NCBI GenBank assembly: GCA_000750105.3
Contig: JPHH03000008.1
Span: 434,001 to 498,000 of the forward strand
Source: Tolypocladium sp. Sup5 PDA-1
Taxonomy: Eukaryota; Ascomycota; Sordariomycetes; Hypocreales; Ophiocordycipitaceae
Reading direction: 5' to 3'
DNA: 64,000 nucleotides
The position numbers and the translations under genes are program-made. The notes beneath the pieces were generated by a model. The model had not been told where the DNA came from, did not search any database, and saw only the letters and a program-made list of their open reading frames with translations. Of this stretch, positions 52,065 through 63,902 are shown piece after piece; position 1 is the first letter of the stretch, and each line of letters begins with the position of its first letter.

Positions 52065-54767
52065 ATGCCAGATCACCTCGCTCCCGAGTCCGTAACAGGT
52101 CCGAGTCCCGACGAGCAAAACTGCCTCCGCGCCCTGAACCGGACGCCGCACCCGTACCACCACCAGAGCGCCGAGCTCCCGCATCCCTCCGAGCGGTTCG
52201 CGCCTCACGGCGAGAGCCCGGCGGCCAACAATGGCAAGTCGCAGCTGTCGCCGACGAGATACCCGGCCTTCTCCAAGGAGTCCACGCCTGCTAGTGATAG
52301 TGGCACAGAGGCGGACGACGAGCACTTCCTCAAGGGGCTCCCCGCGCCGAAAGCGAAACTGCACAAGGGCTTAAGGGGGCGCAATGAGGCTCTGTCTGGG
52401 GTGTCGACGCCGATACCCTCGCCAGCCACGTTGGGGGATGAGCAAGCGCAGGCTGTGAGCAAGGCGCTTCTTGCCAAAGAAAAGCTCGACAAACAACATG
52501 TGCTGGATGCCGTGCGCCGGAACAAGGTGCTGGTGCGCCGAGCAACAGAAGCTGGCATCGTGGCAGCATTGGGATACATGGTGCGAGCAAACCGTCAAGT
52601 CTCGCCGCTGGTCGACATTTGGCACAGAGGTATGTGGCCCTCCTAGCTATCGTATGACTTGATCTCATGCCTTGTAGATTTTCAGCTTCTTGGCCTGCTC
52701 TGCGGGACCTTGCTGGCACTCTACCCGCTACGTGTCGTCGCGTGGGCGTACCGGCACCGCCAACCCTCGCGATGGCTGCCGTTGAAGCTCCCCTCAAACT
52801 TTGATCCCGCGCCTCTTTTGTATCCGCCTACCATCACCATCTTCGTGTCGCTCCTGGTCTCTGTCAGCAACCCGGCCGCGATCCTTCCAAGCATCATCCT
52901 CAGCATTTGCTCGATACCCCAGTCATTAATACCGAAAGTCGACCTCAACGCATCCTACGACACCGTACACTGGGCATTATCATGTCTGCCTTTATTATGG
53001 GGGTCGTCGATACTGAATCCATCGAGATTCGGTGCCACCTACTCCTTCATGTCAGAGGAGGTGGCTGTCTTGCTTTACCCCCTGCACCAGACCCTGTGCA
53101 TCGTCTTGCACCATCTCACGACCACTAGCCTCCTGACCGCCGAACTTCAGCTGCTGTCTATTGCGCTGATAAATGTCCTCGTATTGGCAGTTTCGCCTCA
53201 GATGCAAATCTTGAAGGCGTTGCTCTGGGTTGGAGGACTGGGCATACTGGTGTTTTGCGGCGCGGTCATCAGATGGGGGATTTCGCTGGCGCGAGTGCCC
53301 AAGTGGCGATTTCGAAGGGCCGTGGGCCCTCAAAAGTACCGATCCTGGAAAGACGTGCGCAAGCTTTTTACGTGGCACGCACTTAGACGAGAGGTGCTGG
53401 GGTCAACCGCATCTGACAGCCCCTACGACACAGCCTCTTCAGACGGGGAAGACGACGGACCTCCCGTGTTTAGCGGACCGACGAGAGTCCGCACGATCGG
53501 TCCCAACGCTGAATTTCCCGTGATGGGAGATGGTATGCCCCCGGCACTCAATGGCGTCCAAGATGGGAACTTGAGCGGCATCGCTCGGCGGCATACCTTG
53601 CCACACCCAGACAAGCTGATGCGCAACGGTCCTACGCATACTCCTTCCGGGAGAAGAAAGCGGGCGACGTCGACTTCCATGAGACCCTACTTCAGGCTGA
53701 CTCAAGCGCAAGCAACCATAAGGAAATGGGTGTACGCCTGTTACGTCTACGTGTCCATGCTGTCAATCATATTTATCGGCGTCCGCACACATATACAAAA
53801 GTATGCCCTCAATGGCAATGAACCCATAGGGTGGGGCCTGGGATATGTGTTTGGGGACTGGCCGCGGTTTCGGTTCGAGGTGGTGAGCGCCAATCTCGAG
53901 CGATGGATATGTTTGCCGCCACACTCAGACCCCGATGAGAAGCTGTGCCACATGGGCTGGGTACAGCACATTCGCCACGACGACTTTGGCGAAGCAAACA
54001 CAAGGCTGATTCTCAGCGCCTACTGGCTCGTGATTCTCGTCATCGGCTTGGTGGTCGTATTCCAACTCAAGGAAACCTACGAGGTCGACACGCGGCGGAA
54101 GGTGTTTCACTTCATGATGGTTGGCATGTTCCTCCCGGCGACGTACATCGATCCCACTTACGCTGCCCTGGCGCTGTCTTTGGTGCTGGCCGTCTTTTTG
54201 ATCCTGGATCTTCTCAGAGCCAGCCAGTTGCCGCCTCTGTCAAAGCCCATCGCATCATTTTTGGCCCCCTATGTCGACGGCAGAGACTTTCGAGGTCCGG
54301 TTGTTATCTCTCACATATTCCTGTTGATTGGATGCGCCATTCCTCTCTGGTTGGCTCTCGCTGCGCTCCCTCGCACGGGAACGGGATACATGGCCGGCTG
54401 GGAGGTCCCAACGAGGGACGCCAGCATGGTATCAGGCGTCATCTGCGTCGGCCTCGGCGACGCGGCCGCATCCCTCATCGGCCGCCGCTACGGACACCGG
54501 AAGTGGCTCTGGGGCGGCGGCAAGAGCCTCGAGGGCAGCGCCGCGTTCACCGCCGCCGTCTTCGCAGGGCTCGCGGCTGCGGGCCTGTGGCAGCGCATCG
54601 GCGGCTGGCCCGTGACGGACGAGCCCGCCAGCGTCCTGGCCAGCGCCCGCAACGCAGGCGTCTGCGCGTCCATGGCGAGCCTGACGGAGGCGGTCCTGAC
54701 GGGCGGGAACGATAATGTGATTGTGCCGGTGGTGCTCTGGACGTGCGTTAAGAGTCTGGGCATATAA
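52065..54767 (+). CDS. sec59: dolichol kinase (Sec59-like), 884 aa
   Basis: Two exons, 52065..52629 and 52678..54767 (intron 48 nt, GTATGT donor). The enzyme phosphorylates dolichol with CTP on the ER membrane, supplying the carrier for N-glycosylation, GPI anchors and O-mannosylation. A polar N-terminus with CLRALNRTPHPY precedes many membrane helices. The C-terminal CTP-transferase region carries the hallmarks DTRRKVFH, VGLGDAAASLIGRRYG, the following GGKSLEGS and GGNDNVIVPV. It is longer than yeast Sec59 (about 520) because of the N-terminal cytosolic part and a loop of about 110 residues rich in Ser, Asp and Arg, as in other filamentous fungi. The frame extends upstream to a GTG, but MPDHLAPES is the first in-frame ATG. 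Confidence 0.92.
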
Positions 54768-55143
54768 TATGAGCATTGTAAAGGCGTTGGCGGCGGTTGT
54801 GATTACGAGCAATGGGAATAAACCTAGAGATACTCTAGATTTGGGCGGTCTAGCACTGTTTGATCAAGGCGCTTGGGCCTCTGTGGGCTCTGCTTAGGCA
54901 GTACAATTCACGACGACATGAAGCTTCGGGGATTATGGATCTCCTCCTGGCTAGATGCCGATAGATAGGCTGGAGCCGGCATCGTGTAATGACTCCCCAG
55001 ATGGCTTATTTGGGCTGCAAACAAGCAGTATAAATATGCCGTTCTAGACTCATCATGCTCCTGCAAATTGCCATGTATGCCCTGTATAAAATGCGTTGCC
55101 TCCTGCTAATGCTTTCAACGCCACCTCATCCGCTACATGCACA
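54768..55143. other. intergenic, convergent 3' ends
   Basis: Untranslated spacer between dolichol kinase and ORC2. Nothing recognised. Confidence 0.5.
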
Positions 55144-56952
55144 TCACGACATCAAGTCCTCTAGTATAGCCTCCAGCTCGTCCTTCTGAAACGGCACGCT
55201 GAGCAGCTCCGTCCCAAGCGCGTCCTTTCGGCTCGTAATCATCTGATGATCATGAAATCTGCAGTATCGTTAGCAACCTAAGCAGTGATAGGGGTATGTT
55301 CAGAAGAGGGCGCACTCTTTCAGCAGCGTCCGGAAGGCCATCTCCGAGCTGCAGATGAACTCCTCGACAGCCTTGTTGTACACCATCCTGTACTCGACGC
55401 CCGCGGCGTCGTCACTGACGTTGCCCTCCTCCTCCATCGCCACGAGGAGCTCGCCGACGAGCAGGCGGAACAGGTTCTTTGCGTTCTCGGGCAGACTGCG
55501 CAGGACGAACGCGACTCCTTCCCTCCCGTTGACGCGGCGGGCGGTGCGGCCGAGCAGCTCGTGCACGTCGTCCACGACGTCGAGTTCCACCGTGAACGGC
55601 GCAAAGGTCGTGCAGTCGTGGAAGGCAAAGTTGAAGGCGGAGCGAACGCCAATGTCCCAGAGCAGGGGGAAGTCGGGGGTGTCGGCCGAGCAGACGAGGT
55701 TCACCTGGGGGTGCGCCGCGAGCTGGGCGAGTATGGCTTGCATGCCTGGCTTGCGTAGCGGCGCTGCGTCGATCGAGTTGATGATGATCGTAAGGGTCAA
55801 GTCGGTCAAGGAGAGTTGAGAGGCAATATTCCGGACCATGGCCGAGGGCATAGATGTCGGTATCCTCTGCTTTGGATCAATCGCATCCCCTATGCAACTC
55901 AGAATTTCTCGCATTGTCGTGGAGTGAGCATATCCATTAACGATGACTGTCTTCCTGGCCGGTTCCCCGACAGCCTTGCCGTGTAAGTGCTTCGCGAACT
56001 TTTGCAACATTGTCCTCTTCGACCCAAAGCCATACAGACACACGCTGAACCCTTGCGTGAGCTCAAAGGTCCATTGCGGGAACGATTCGGCATGCAGGGA
56101 CTCGAGGTACTCTACATCGCCGCTGTGCCGATCCTTGTGTTCGTGCAGGATGTCGAAGTATTCATCGTGTGTAAGGAGTCCTAGGGAGCTGAGGGTATTG
56201 TCTGACGTCTTTGGCCGGCCTGGTTTGTTGTGAACAAAGTATAGTTCGTGGGGCGGGAGGTCCCTCGGCGGTGTGGGTGATTTGGCTTTTCTCCGGCGTC
56301 TTCGTTGAGGTGTTTTGGATGGTGTTGCAGCTTCGTCGACTGGGCCGCTGTCTCCAATCGCAGTGTCACCGTCGACCTCTTCATCGTCACCCGATCCGTC
56401 GTCCCCTTCGTCTTCAGCTTCGCTATCGCCGTAAATCTCTCGGGCGAGGTTGTCGTCGTCTTGCTCGTCATCGCTGGCACCGTTGCGCACCACATTCTCT
56501 ATCAATGCTCTCGCGCTCTTTCTTCTAGCTGATTGATCTGCCGCTTGTCTCCTAGGGGTCGGAGGCGCTGAGTCGGTCGTCTTGACCGGTGTTGTAAACG
56601 CCGGTGCCGAATTGGCTTTCGAATTGGGTGTACAGGCCTGTGATGCAGCCTTTGGTGGACGGCCTCGCTTGCGTGGAGTCGCCTTGAGAGGCTCTGGCTC
56701 TTGGTTCTCCGCAGGAGCGACGGTGTCTCCATTCAGAGCGCCATTCGCCTCCTCGCTAACCGCAATGCTCTCATTGCTCACTGTTATGGATTTCTGCTCG
56801 CCATTAAGCGCCTCTTGCGACGCCGAGCTTCGTCTTCGTTTCGATGGTGTTGCCTCGAGCTCTGGGACTCCTTCGTCATGCGACCGTTTGCGCAGGGACC
56901 GCGGCTCGTGGTTCTCGGGGAGGCTATCTTGGGCTGGTCTCCTTCTAGGCAT
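55144..56952 (-). CDS. orc2: origin recognition complex subunit 2, 583 aa
   Basis: Two exons, 56952..55316 and 55258..55144. The 57-nt intron has an unusual GTGCGC donor but a perfect GCTAAC branch site; splicing restores the family's C-terminal end, KEFHDHQMITSR through ILEDLM. Orc2 is a core part of the six-subunit complex that marks replication origins in the nucleus. Residues 1-250 are disordered, with an AT-hook-like KRGRPPK near residue 95, a basic RRRRRK and acidic patches. The ORC2 domain begins near LPPHELYFVHNKPG. It has the P-loop-like but degenerate LYGFGSKR at about residue 308, VNGYAHS, INSIDAAPLR and the winged-helix end. Without the small second exon the frame would stop after ECALF, losing conserved residues. 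Confidence 0.95.
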
Positions 56953-57269
56953 GGCTGCTGTCTGCAGTGTGCCTTGAAACGGAACGGTTGAGAGTTTGAG
57001 CTTCGAGATGCGTTGGACAGCTTGGTGCAGTGGAAGCTGGAGCTCAATTCACCCGAATATTCTCCACCCCCTGCAGCGCGTCTAGACGCGTCCAGTTTAA
57101 TGGGCTTGAGCGTCAAGTTTAGCGCTCCACCCACTGTTCCAGGGAGCAACCGGCGCTAATTCCACATGGGGATAGCTCGGGACAGCTTCACGTCGACTTC
57201 TGCATCGAGTCCAGCTTCATCTACCAAATAAATAGACACCGAGGTCACCGTTTAACAACCCAAGGCAAG
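56953..57269. promoter_or_regulatory. compact divergent promoter of orc2 and gep4
   Basis: Only 317 nt separate the two start codons, which point away from each other. No TATA box is obvious on either side. Confidence 0.5.
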
Positions 57270-58019
57270 ATGAACTTCAACCTCTCGGCTTCGTTCAACG
57301 TCACGAGGCTCTTCTTCAAGCCCAGCCTGTGTCTCCCTCACTATTCGGTATCGACATTCAACGACCTGCCCATACCCCTGGACAAGGGCCTGCTCAGGAA
57401 TGGCCGAAAGTCCAACATCAGAGCCGTCGTGCTCGACAAAGACGACTGCTTCGCATACCCAGACGCGAAAGAAGTCTACGAACCTTACAAGGTACAACCG
57501 CTGACGCGCCCCTTTGGCGCAACTCGCTGACTGCCTCCAGCAACACTTTGAGGCGCTGAAAGAGGCGTATCCTGGACGCCGACTGCTGGTCGTGTCCAAC
57601 ACCGCCGGCGCCACCAGCTGGGACAAGGAATTGAAGCAGGCCGCAGAGGTGGAAAAGAGCACTGGTGTCTTCGTTCTCCCGCATTCTGTAAAGAAGCCCG
57701 GGTGCGGGCCCGAGATAATGGCCTACTTCAAGCAGCATCCCGAGACGGGCGTAACTGACCCTTGCCACGTCGCCGTTGTTGGCGACAGATTGATGACGGA
57801 TGTCATGCTGGCAAACATGATGGGCGCTTGGGGCTTCTGGATCAGGGATGGAGTCGTTCCCCTGAAGCAAAAGAGTCTGGTGAGTAGTCTGCCGATCCCT
57901 CGCGCTGCTGGTGGCCTGACAAGGTGCAGTTTTCAAGAATGGAGCGAAACCTCGCCGACTTTTTGGTATCAAAAGGGGTCCAAGCTCCTGAGCCGCGAGC
58001 TCCCTCCAAGAATGACTAA
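57270..58019 (+). CDS. gep4: mitochondrial phosphatidylglycerophosphatase (Gep4-like), 216 aa
   Basis: Three exons: 57270..57491, 57541..57879 and 57930..58019, with introns of 49 and 50 nt. A HAD-superfamily enzyme that removes phosphate from phosphatidylglycerol phosphate at the matrix face of the inner membrane, a step of cardiolipin synthesis. The N-terminus (MNFNLSASFNVTRLFFKPSL) is the typical short amphipathic targeting region, followed by LPHYSVSTFNDLP. HAD motif I is LDKDDC near residue 56, motif II is VVSNTAG, motif III lies in HSVKKPGCGPEI and motif IV is VVGDRLMTDV. The last exon gives FSRMERNLADFL, the family's C-terminal helix. In relatives I remember, motif I reads DKDNC, so the second Asp in place of Asn is slightly odd. 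Confidence 0.93.
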
Positions 58020-58447
58020 GAAATCGTTCCGTCCGCCAGTGAGGTCACGGGGTAAGCGAACAGCGCCGAGTCCAACGGCCCTAATGGTGAGTCCGTGAAT
58101 CATGAGGGCTGCCCGACATCGATAAACCTCGCGAAGTTAGCACCATTTCTCGCCTGGCGGCCGTCTTGGAGCGCTCTTTCACGATTCACTGCTGGTCGCG
58201 TGATCCGTGACAAGCCATGGATCGTTGAACCTACAGCTGCCTATAAAGCTTTCCTCCCTGTCCTTCTTTTCCTTCCAGTTCCACAACGACAAACTCTCAG
58301 GAGCAGCAGATGACTGCACCTGGATGACGCCATCAAGAGTTGGATCTGAGCTGCACAACATCTTGCTCTGCGATCGTTGAATCCCTTGGTCAGCCTCGGA
58401 CTCGGGCTCCCTCGCTCAATCACCACCTTGACGGTGCCCTCGACACT
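58020..58447. other. intergenic
   Basis: Promoter and leader region of the Myb/SANT-like gene. No gene. Confidence 0.5.
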
Positions 58448-59405
58448 ATGGGCGGCAAAACCTGGTCCAGAGAGGAGGAGTTGTACTTTTGGCGCGTCAT
58501 TGTACCCTTGTCCCCAAAGGCTGCTGTCCAGACTGGGAAGCCTCTTGACTGGGAGCAGCTGGCTGTGAATATGCAGACGCATTTTGGAACAAACGCCCGT
58601 CGACGCTACACCAATCTGATGCTGTGTACGCACTCCAGTCCATCTGCGAGCGTTGAGCGTTGCTGACTCTTCCCAGATGAACACTACTTCCAGAACGTCA
58701 CGACCGGACACAAATCGCCGAAGGCCTCCGACTTGGTCTTTGAGCACAGAAAGCATCTCGGTATAGTGGTCCTCGAGTGCCATTGGTGCCGAGTCTTGAT
58801 CTAACTCGGACACAGAGACTCATGGCAAGGACCCAGATGAGGTTGCGTCTGGGGAGCGCAAGCCACGCACCCGACAGTACGCGAAGAGAAAGAAGCCAGC
58901 CAGTTCTTCCGACGCCACAAACAAGCCGACCACAGATGCCAGCAGCGTACAACCGCCCAAGAGGAACAAGGCCAATGATGCAGCGGGTGAAGCCGCTGCA
59001 CCGGCCTCGGACTTCGATACACGGCCGCAGCTGCAGCAGAGCCAGCCCGAGGACTCTGTCCGCGCGACAAACACGTCGATGAGCAGTGATGGCAGCAATC
59101 ATGTACGAAGAGAGGTTTACATTCCCCCCGCCACCCAAATGCCCACCCAGACCGACGCCTACCAAAGCGCCTTCTACTCTGGTGGTTTGATGGCTACACC
59201 ACAAAGTTACTTATACGGCACGACTTCCAGCCATCCGCACCCGGTACAGGCCTTTTTCAACGAGGTGGTCTGGAACACTGGTACTGATTCGGGCTACGCC
59301 TCGGTTGCCACGTCCAGCCTAGGTGGTTCGCCTACGTCTCCCGCCGCCAACGCGAGTGAGAACAGCACCGATGCGACTCCATATACCGGGGGCTTGGCCA
59401 AATGA
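58448..59405 (+). CDS. Myb/SANT-like nuclear protein, 283 aa
   Basis: Three exons: 58448..58625, 58677..58760 and 58816..59405, with introns of 51 and 55 nt; the second has a TCTAAC branch. The first 90 residues start MGGKTWSREEELYFWRVIVP, with regularly spaced tryptophans (DWEQLA) and RRYTNLMLYEHYFQN, matching a Myb/SANT-like helix-turn-helix fold seen in short fungal proteins. A basic stretch (RTRQYAKRKKP, PPKRNK) may be a nuclear localisation signal. The remaining 170 residues are Ser/Thr/Ala-rich and disordered. DNA binding is inferred; targets are unknown. A chromatin reader is the main alternative. Confidence 0.75.
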
Positions 59406-60086
59406 TGTACGACTTGTGTGCATGTTCCCTGTTGCGGGATCAGCAGGCGGGCGTTTGCTGGACAAGCATTGTCACACTGTGACCTTTTGATCTAACGGGA
59501 TAGCAGGACTATGCTGGAGGCTGGATGATGATTAGGTCGTGGGCTGCCATGCCCGGTATATGGGGGGTTATTCCGGGGGAAACAGAGTCATCTGGGAGGA
59601 AGAAGAATGACCAGTTTGGGAAGGAAGTTGATTCTCCCGTGTTTCCCTTCGGTGTCGGACTCGTACAGAATTGGTTTGTGAGAAACGGCGGGCTCTATGG
59701 GCACGGTGATTCCAGCGAGATTCATTGCAGCAGGTCACCCTAGAAGCAGACTAGACGTATTGACAGCGGCATAGCAAAACACCCTGAGCTACTCAGCCCA
59801 TATGGGAGTCACAATGGACGAAGAAGCTCCGTTCGTATGAAGTACGGGAGTGACGATGAGAACAAATGGGAGTTCGGTGGGGTCGGGGCCAGACACGGGA
59901 ACATGTAGCGCCAAGCCGGGGACAGTGGGGCCGCATGCTCATCGAAAAGCGGTGAAGCCCGGCAGAAATATTTCAGTCTCCGAATATTCGCGACGCCGAG
60001 CTGCGCCAGAGGCTGGTCATCGAAGAACACACCTTTGCGATAGCCATCGACCAACCCCGACTGCGTCTGCGGCAACACACACAACC
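59406..60086. other. intergenic
   Basis: 3' flank of the Myb-like gene and promoter of tim22. No supported frame. Confidence 0.5.
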
Positions 60087-60739
60087 ATGAGCTTCCCGTC
60101 AGGTACACCGGCCGGCGGCGCCGCCGGGCTGGGCGCACAAGATCCCAACGTCAAGGCCGTTCGTTGCACCCGGATGCCCCCTAACGGCGCTTGGGCGAAA
60201 GCTAACCCCGTCGTCTTCAGATCCAAGCTGCGATGGAGTCGTGCATGGGCAAGTCCGTCATGTCCGGCGTCATGGGCTTCGGCATGGGCGGTCTCTTTGG
60301 CATGTTCATGGCCTCCGTGCGTGCTCCTCCCCGATGCCGACCTCCTCCAACGTCAAAGAGCCAAGACTAACCGGCGTCGTCTGCGCAGATGTCCTACGAC
60401 ACCCCCTTCGGCAGCCCCGTCACCAACGGCGCCGGCCAGAACATCACCTCGATGCCGCTCCGCCAGCAGCTCAAGGTCGGCTTCAAGGACATGGGCACGC
60501 GCTCCTACTCCATGGCCAAGAACTTCGGCAAGGTCGGCGCGCTCTTCTCGGGCATCGAGTGCGGCATCGAGGGGCTGCGCGCCAAGAACGACCTCGGCAA
60601 CGGCGTCGCGGCCGGGTGCCTGACGGGCGGCATCCTGGCCAAGAACGCGGGCCCGCAGGCCGTCGCCGGCGGGTGCCTTGCGTTTGCGGCCTTCAGCGCC
60701 GCCATCGATGCGTGGATGCGGCAGCCCAAGGAGGACTAG
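60087..60739 (+). CDS. tim22: mitochondrial import inner membrane translocase subunit Tim22, 172 aa
   Basis: Three exons: 60087..60158, 60221..60316 and 60389..60739. Tim22 is the pore of the carrier translocase that inserts multi-spanning proteins such as metabolite carriers into the inner membrane. The order is IQAAMESCMGKSVMSGVMGFGMGG (first helix, with the conserved Cys), then MSYDTPFGSP, RSYSMAKNFGKVG, LFSGIECGIEG (second conserved Cys), RAKNDLGNGVAAGCLTGGI and a last helix before a short polar tail. The GxxxG-type helices and length match the family. The first intron has an uncommon GTTCGT donor but a clear GCTAAC branch. Start context ACAACCATGA is good. Confidence 0.93.
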
Positions 60740-62450
60740 ATGCTCGTCGTTTGGTTACCGGGGGGAGACTATGTATGAAAAGGACGGCTGGGGTCTGATT
60801 TTGCGGGCGTTTTGGGATGACATATAGAGCATTTGGGTCTGGCGTTGGGAGACTACATCTCTCCACTTTGCATTTCGACGACGGGGCTTGAGCTGGAGAA
60901 GACGAGGTCTATGTATACAAGACGTGTGTAATACAATGTGCATACTGCGAGGTTAGCAACTTGGCATCTCTGCAACTAGCATCTTTGCGCGCAGCATCTG
61001 ACGATATCGTCACTTCAGGGGGCAACATCCTGGGACGCTCGTCCGCTACACCATCAACTCGTGGTTTCGCGGCAACTTAGCCGATGGACGTGCACCTTGT
61101 CCAAAGTCCACACTTGGCTATTACCCGACCTCATGGCATGCGAAAGCGGCGAGGCACCTCATCGCACGACAATAACCCGGCCCCGATGGCGCGTCGTTTA
61201 TCAGCGGGACCCTCGCCGCGTCAGGCGACTTCAAGGATACTATCGACAGCGGCGTCCACTGTGGCGGTCTCAGCATGCTCTCCCGTCTAAATTCTTAACC
61301 TTAATAAGCCGCATATCGCTCCCGTCTAAATTCTTAACCTTAATAAGCCGCATATCGGCGGCAACGATATGATGTGCCCGCTCCGAGATTCCGAGGACAA
61401 TCTCGACGGGCGTTCCCAGTACGTACGGATATTAAAAGCACGGATCGTCTCCCCCGCACAGTATTGGCGACGCTGCCAAGGGAATCCAAGCAACGGGCAT
61501 AACGTCGCCCGCAGAGTTGCTTGGGCCTGGGGTTGGAACAGCCCGGCCCGAACCGTTGGTCGTGCCGTTTATTGCTGTGGATCACAAACGCCTGGACTCT
61601 TGAGTCTTGACCCTCTTGATGAAACCTCGGTAGTCCTGACTAGTGAGTGCGCAAAGAGGATCGTACCATTGGATAGTGCCAAAGTGCGCCAGCGAGTCGC
61701 GGCGCTGGTCACACACGATCTCGCATCCATGTACATACCCAGCCAGCCGGCCGGTAGTCCGTAGATCATACGGAGTAGCCCGTAGATGGCTCCGGACTCC
61801 GAAGTGGTGTTCACATCTGTTGTCAAACGCGGCAAGGCGGGCAAAGGTCGAGACGACACCTTGGCGCCCTCTTCTGGCTGCATACAACTCGCGACTCACG
61901 AGTAATAACCCCTCCCGCGACTCTGGCTGCCACCCGCGATGATACCCCGGCTTGCCAGGGAGCGGTGCGTGCGCAGCGCTGATGGGCGCCACCTCCGCGC
62001 CCCCTCGCAACCCCGTCTCGATCTGGTGAAGGACACGCACGACCCGGGACCAATGACGGCCCCGCGAGACGCTGGCGATGCCGCCGCCCCAGGTGCTCAG
62101 GCATGTGCAGCCACGGAGCCGGCGGGCCTGAGGTCTGTGCGGCCGCGGTCCAAGTTGAGTCGTGAGAGGTTCGAAGCCCTCAGGTGTCAAGCCAAGACGG
62201 AATGACAGGTCGCGCAAGCAATGCCCCGAAAGAGCGTGGCACGCGTGGCCCCCAGTCGGTCTAGCTAACAGATTCGGACACGACGTACGAGTATAATATG
62301 GCTGTCCGTCGCCTCGGCTCGTGCGTCCGGGGCCTGCTCGGTCTCGGTATAGATGGTAGGTGACACTCGATCCATCCAGCCGCGGGCCGCTTTCCTTTCT
62401 GTCAATGCCATATACACGGGGCATGAGCTGCGGGACAAGGCGTTGCTGAG
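60740..62450. other. 1.7-kb gene-poor region
   Basis: Contains a 39-bp tandem duplication at 61280..61357 and a TACGGAGTA motif at 61769. A 280-codon minus-strand frame at 61582..62424 has no recognisable content. The last 200 nt are promoter of the CFEM receptor gene. Confidence 0.5.
61280..61357. repeat. 39-bp exact tandem duplication
   Basis: Two adjoining copies, 61280..61318 and 61319..61357, are identical over all 39 bases, each starting CTCCCGTCTAAATTC and ending GCATATCG. The unit is much richer in A/T than its flanks. Confidence 0.95.
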
Positions 62451-63902
62451 ATGCTCAAACTGGCCCTCCTGCTCGTGGCCGCGGCGCGGATGCCATGCTC
62501 TGCGGAGGCCGTGTCAACAGATGCTGCCCCAGCCGCTGGGAACTTTACGGCAGTGCCAGCATGTGCCGTGAGCCTCCCACCGCATCGCACTTACACCTCG
62601 ACTCCCTCGAGTGATGCAGGATTCGCCCTGTTCACATCATGGATCATCTGTGGCTGACCGAGTATGCACTTCTAGCTCGGCTGCCTCGCGTCGGCCTGCT
62701 CCGCGTCCGACACGGCATGCATATGTGAAAACATATCGAGCGAGCATGCCATGCAATGCAGCTTCTCATCATGCACCTTTTCCGAGGCAATCTGTACGCC
62801 GCCCCGAGTCTCGCATGTCCCGTATCCAACGGCTAACTCGAGGCGAAAATGCAGCGGCCAGGAGGATCGTCGAGATCGCGTGCCAGGCGCCGATGGATAG
62901 GAGCGAGGCAAAACGGTTCAACATAATGAACGTTGCACTCGGCCTAACGACAGGCGGGATTGCCATCGTGCGCCTCTTCTTCAAGCTCTTCCTCAGCAGC
63001 AGCAAGCGCTTCAGCCCGGACGACTGGGTCATCCTGGCGACGCTCTTCGTCGGCCTGCCGAGCCTCGTCGTCCTGACATTTGGCCTGACGGCCCACGGCC
63101 TGGGCAAGGACGTCTGGGCCCTGGAACCTGCCGAACTCGTGGACTTTGGGCTGTACTTTCTCATATCGGAAGTCCTCTACGTGGCGCTGATGGCGCTCAT
63201 CAAGCTGGCCCTCTCGCTCTTCTACCTCGCCATATTCCCCGGCAAGGTGGTCCGGATCCTGCTCTGGGTCACCGTCGCCTTCCAGATAATGTTTGGGCTG
63301 GCGTTCGTCATCAAGGACGTCGTTCAATGCTCTCCGCCGGGCTACTACTGGTCCCGTTACGGCGACGATGCGTCCGTCCAGGGCCACTGCATCAATGTGA
63401 ACATTTCCGGCTGGGTCAACGCCGCGGTGGGGGTTGCCATTGATGTTTGGTTGCTGGCGATTCCGCTCTTCCAGATACGAAAGCTCCAGCTCCATTGGAA
63501 GAAGAAGATTCTGGCTGCCATCATGTTCATGACCGGTGCTCTGTAAGTCTCTCCTTTCGAGCTGTCCCAACAACCTTGCATCGGCAACTTCGTCCTCTAA
63601 CCCGCAAACCATTTGTTTATAGCGTCACTCTCATCTCAATTCTCCGATTGCACTCCTTGACCACCTTTGCCAACACGACGAACCCGACGTGGGATCAATG
63701 GAGTCTCGTGTGGTGGTCTACGATTGAAGTCAACACCGGCATAATATGCACCTGTCTACCCGCCATTAGACTCGTGCTGTTGCGCCTATACCCGAGGATA
63801 TTCGGGACGAGTTCTACGTCGCGGACGTCTCGAACCTCGGGGGCGATTCCAGAATCCGAGTTTGGAGATAGGGAGGGCAGCAGCCACGAGCTGAAGCCCT
63901 GA
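62451..63902 (+). CDS. CFEM-domain seven-helix receptor (PTH11-like GPCR), 400 aa
   Basis: Four exons: 62451..62567, 62676..62793, 62855..63542 and 63623..63902. A signal peptide (MLKLALLLVAAARMPCSA) is followed by a small CFEM domain: PACALGC, ACSASDTACIC, CSFSSC, eight Cys in all. Next come seven membrane helices: MNVALGLTTGGIAIV, DWVILATLFVGLPSLVVLT, FGLYFLISEVLYVALMALI, VVRILLWVTVAFQIMFGL, WVNAAVGVAIDVWLLAI, ILAAIMFMTGALVTLISIL and STIEVNTGIICTCLPAI. This order defines the Pth11-like receptors involved in surface sensing. The 108-nt first intron shortens the second-to-third Cys spacing to four residues, below the usual 8-12, so that junction is less certain. The C-terminal tail of about 45 residues is Ser/Arg-rich. 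Confidence 0.85.

Noticed and set aside
61582..62424. 280-codon minus-strand frame
   Set aside because: No recognisable motif, no good start context and no intron or promoter signals; long chance frames are expected in GC-rich DNA.
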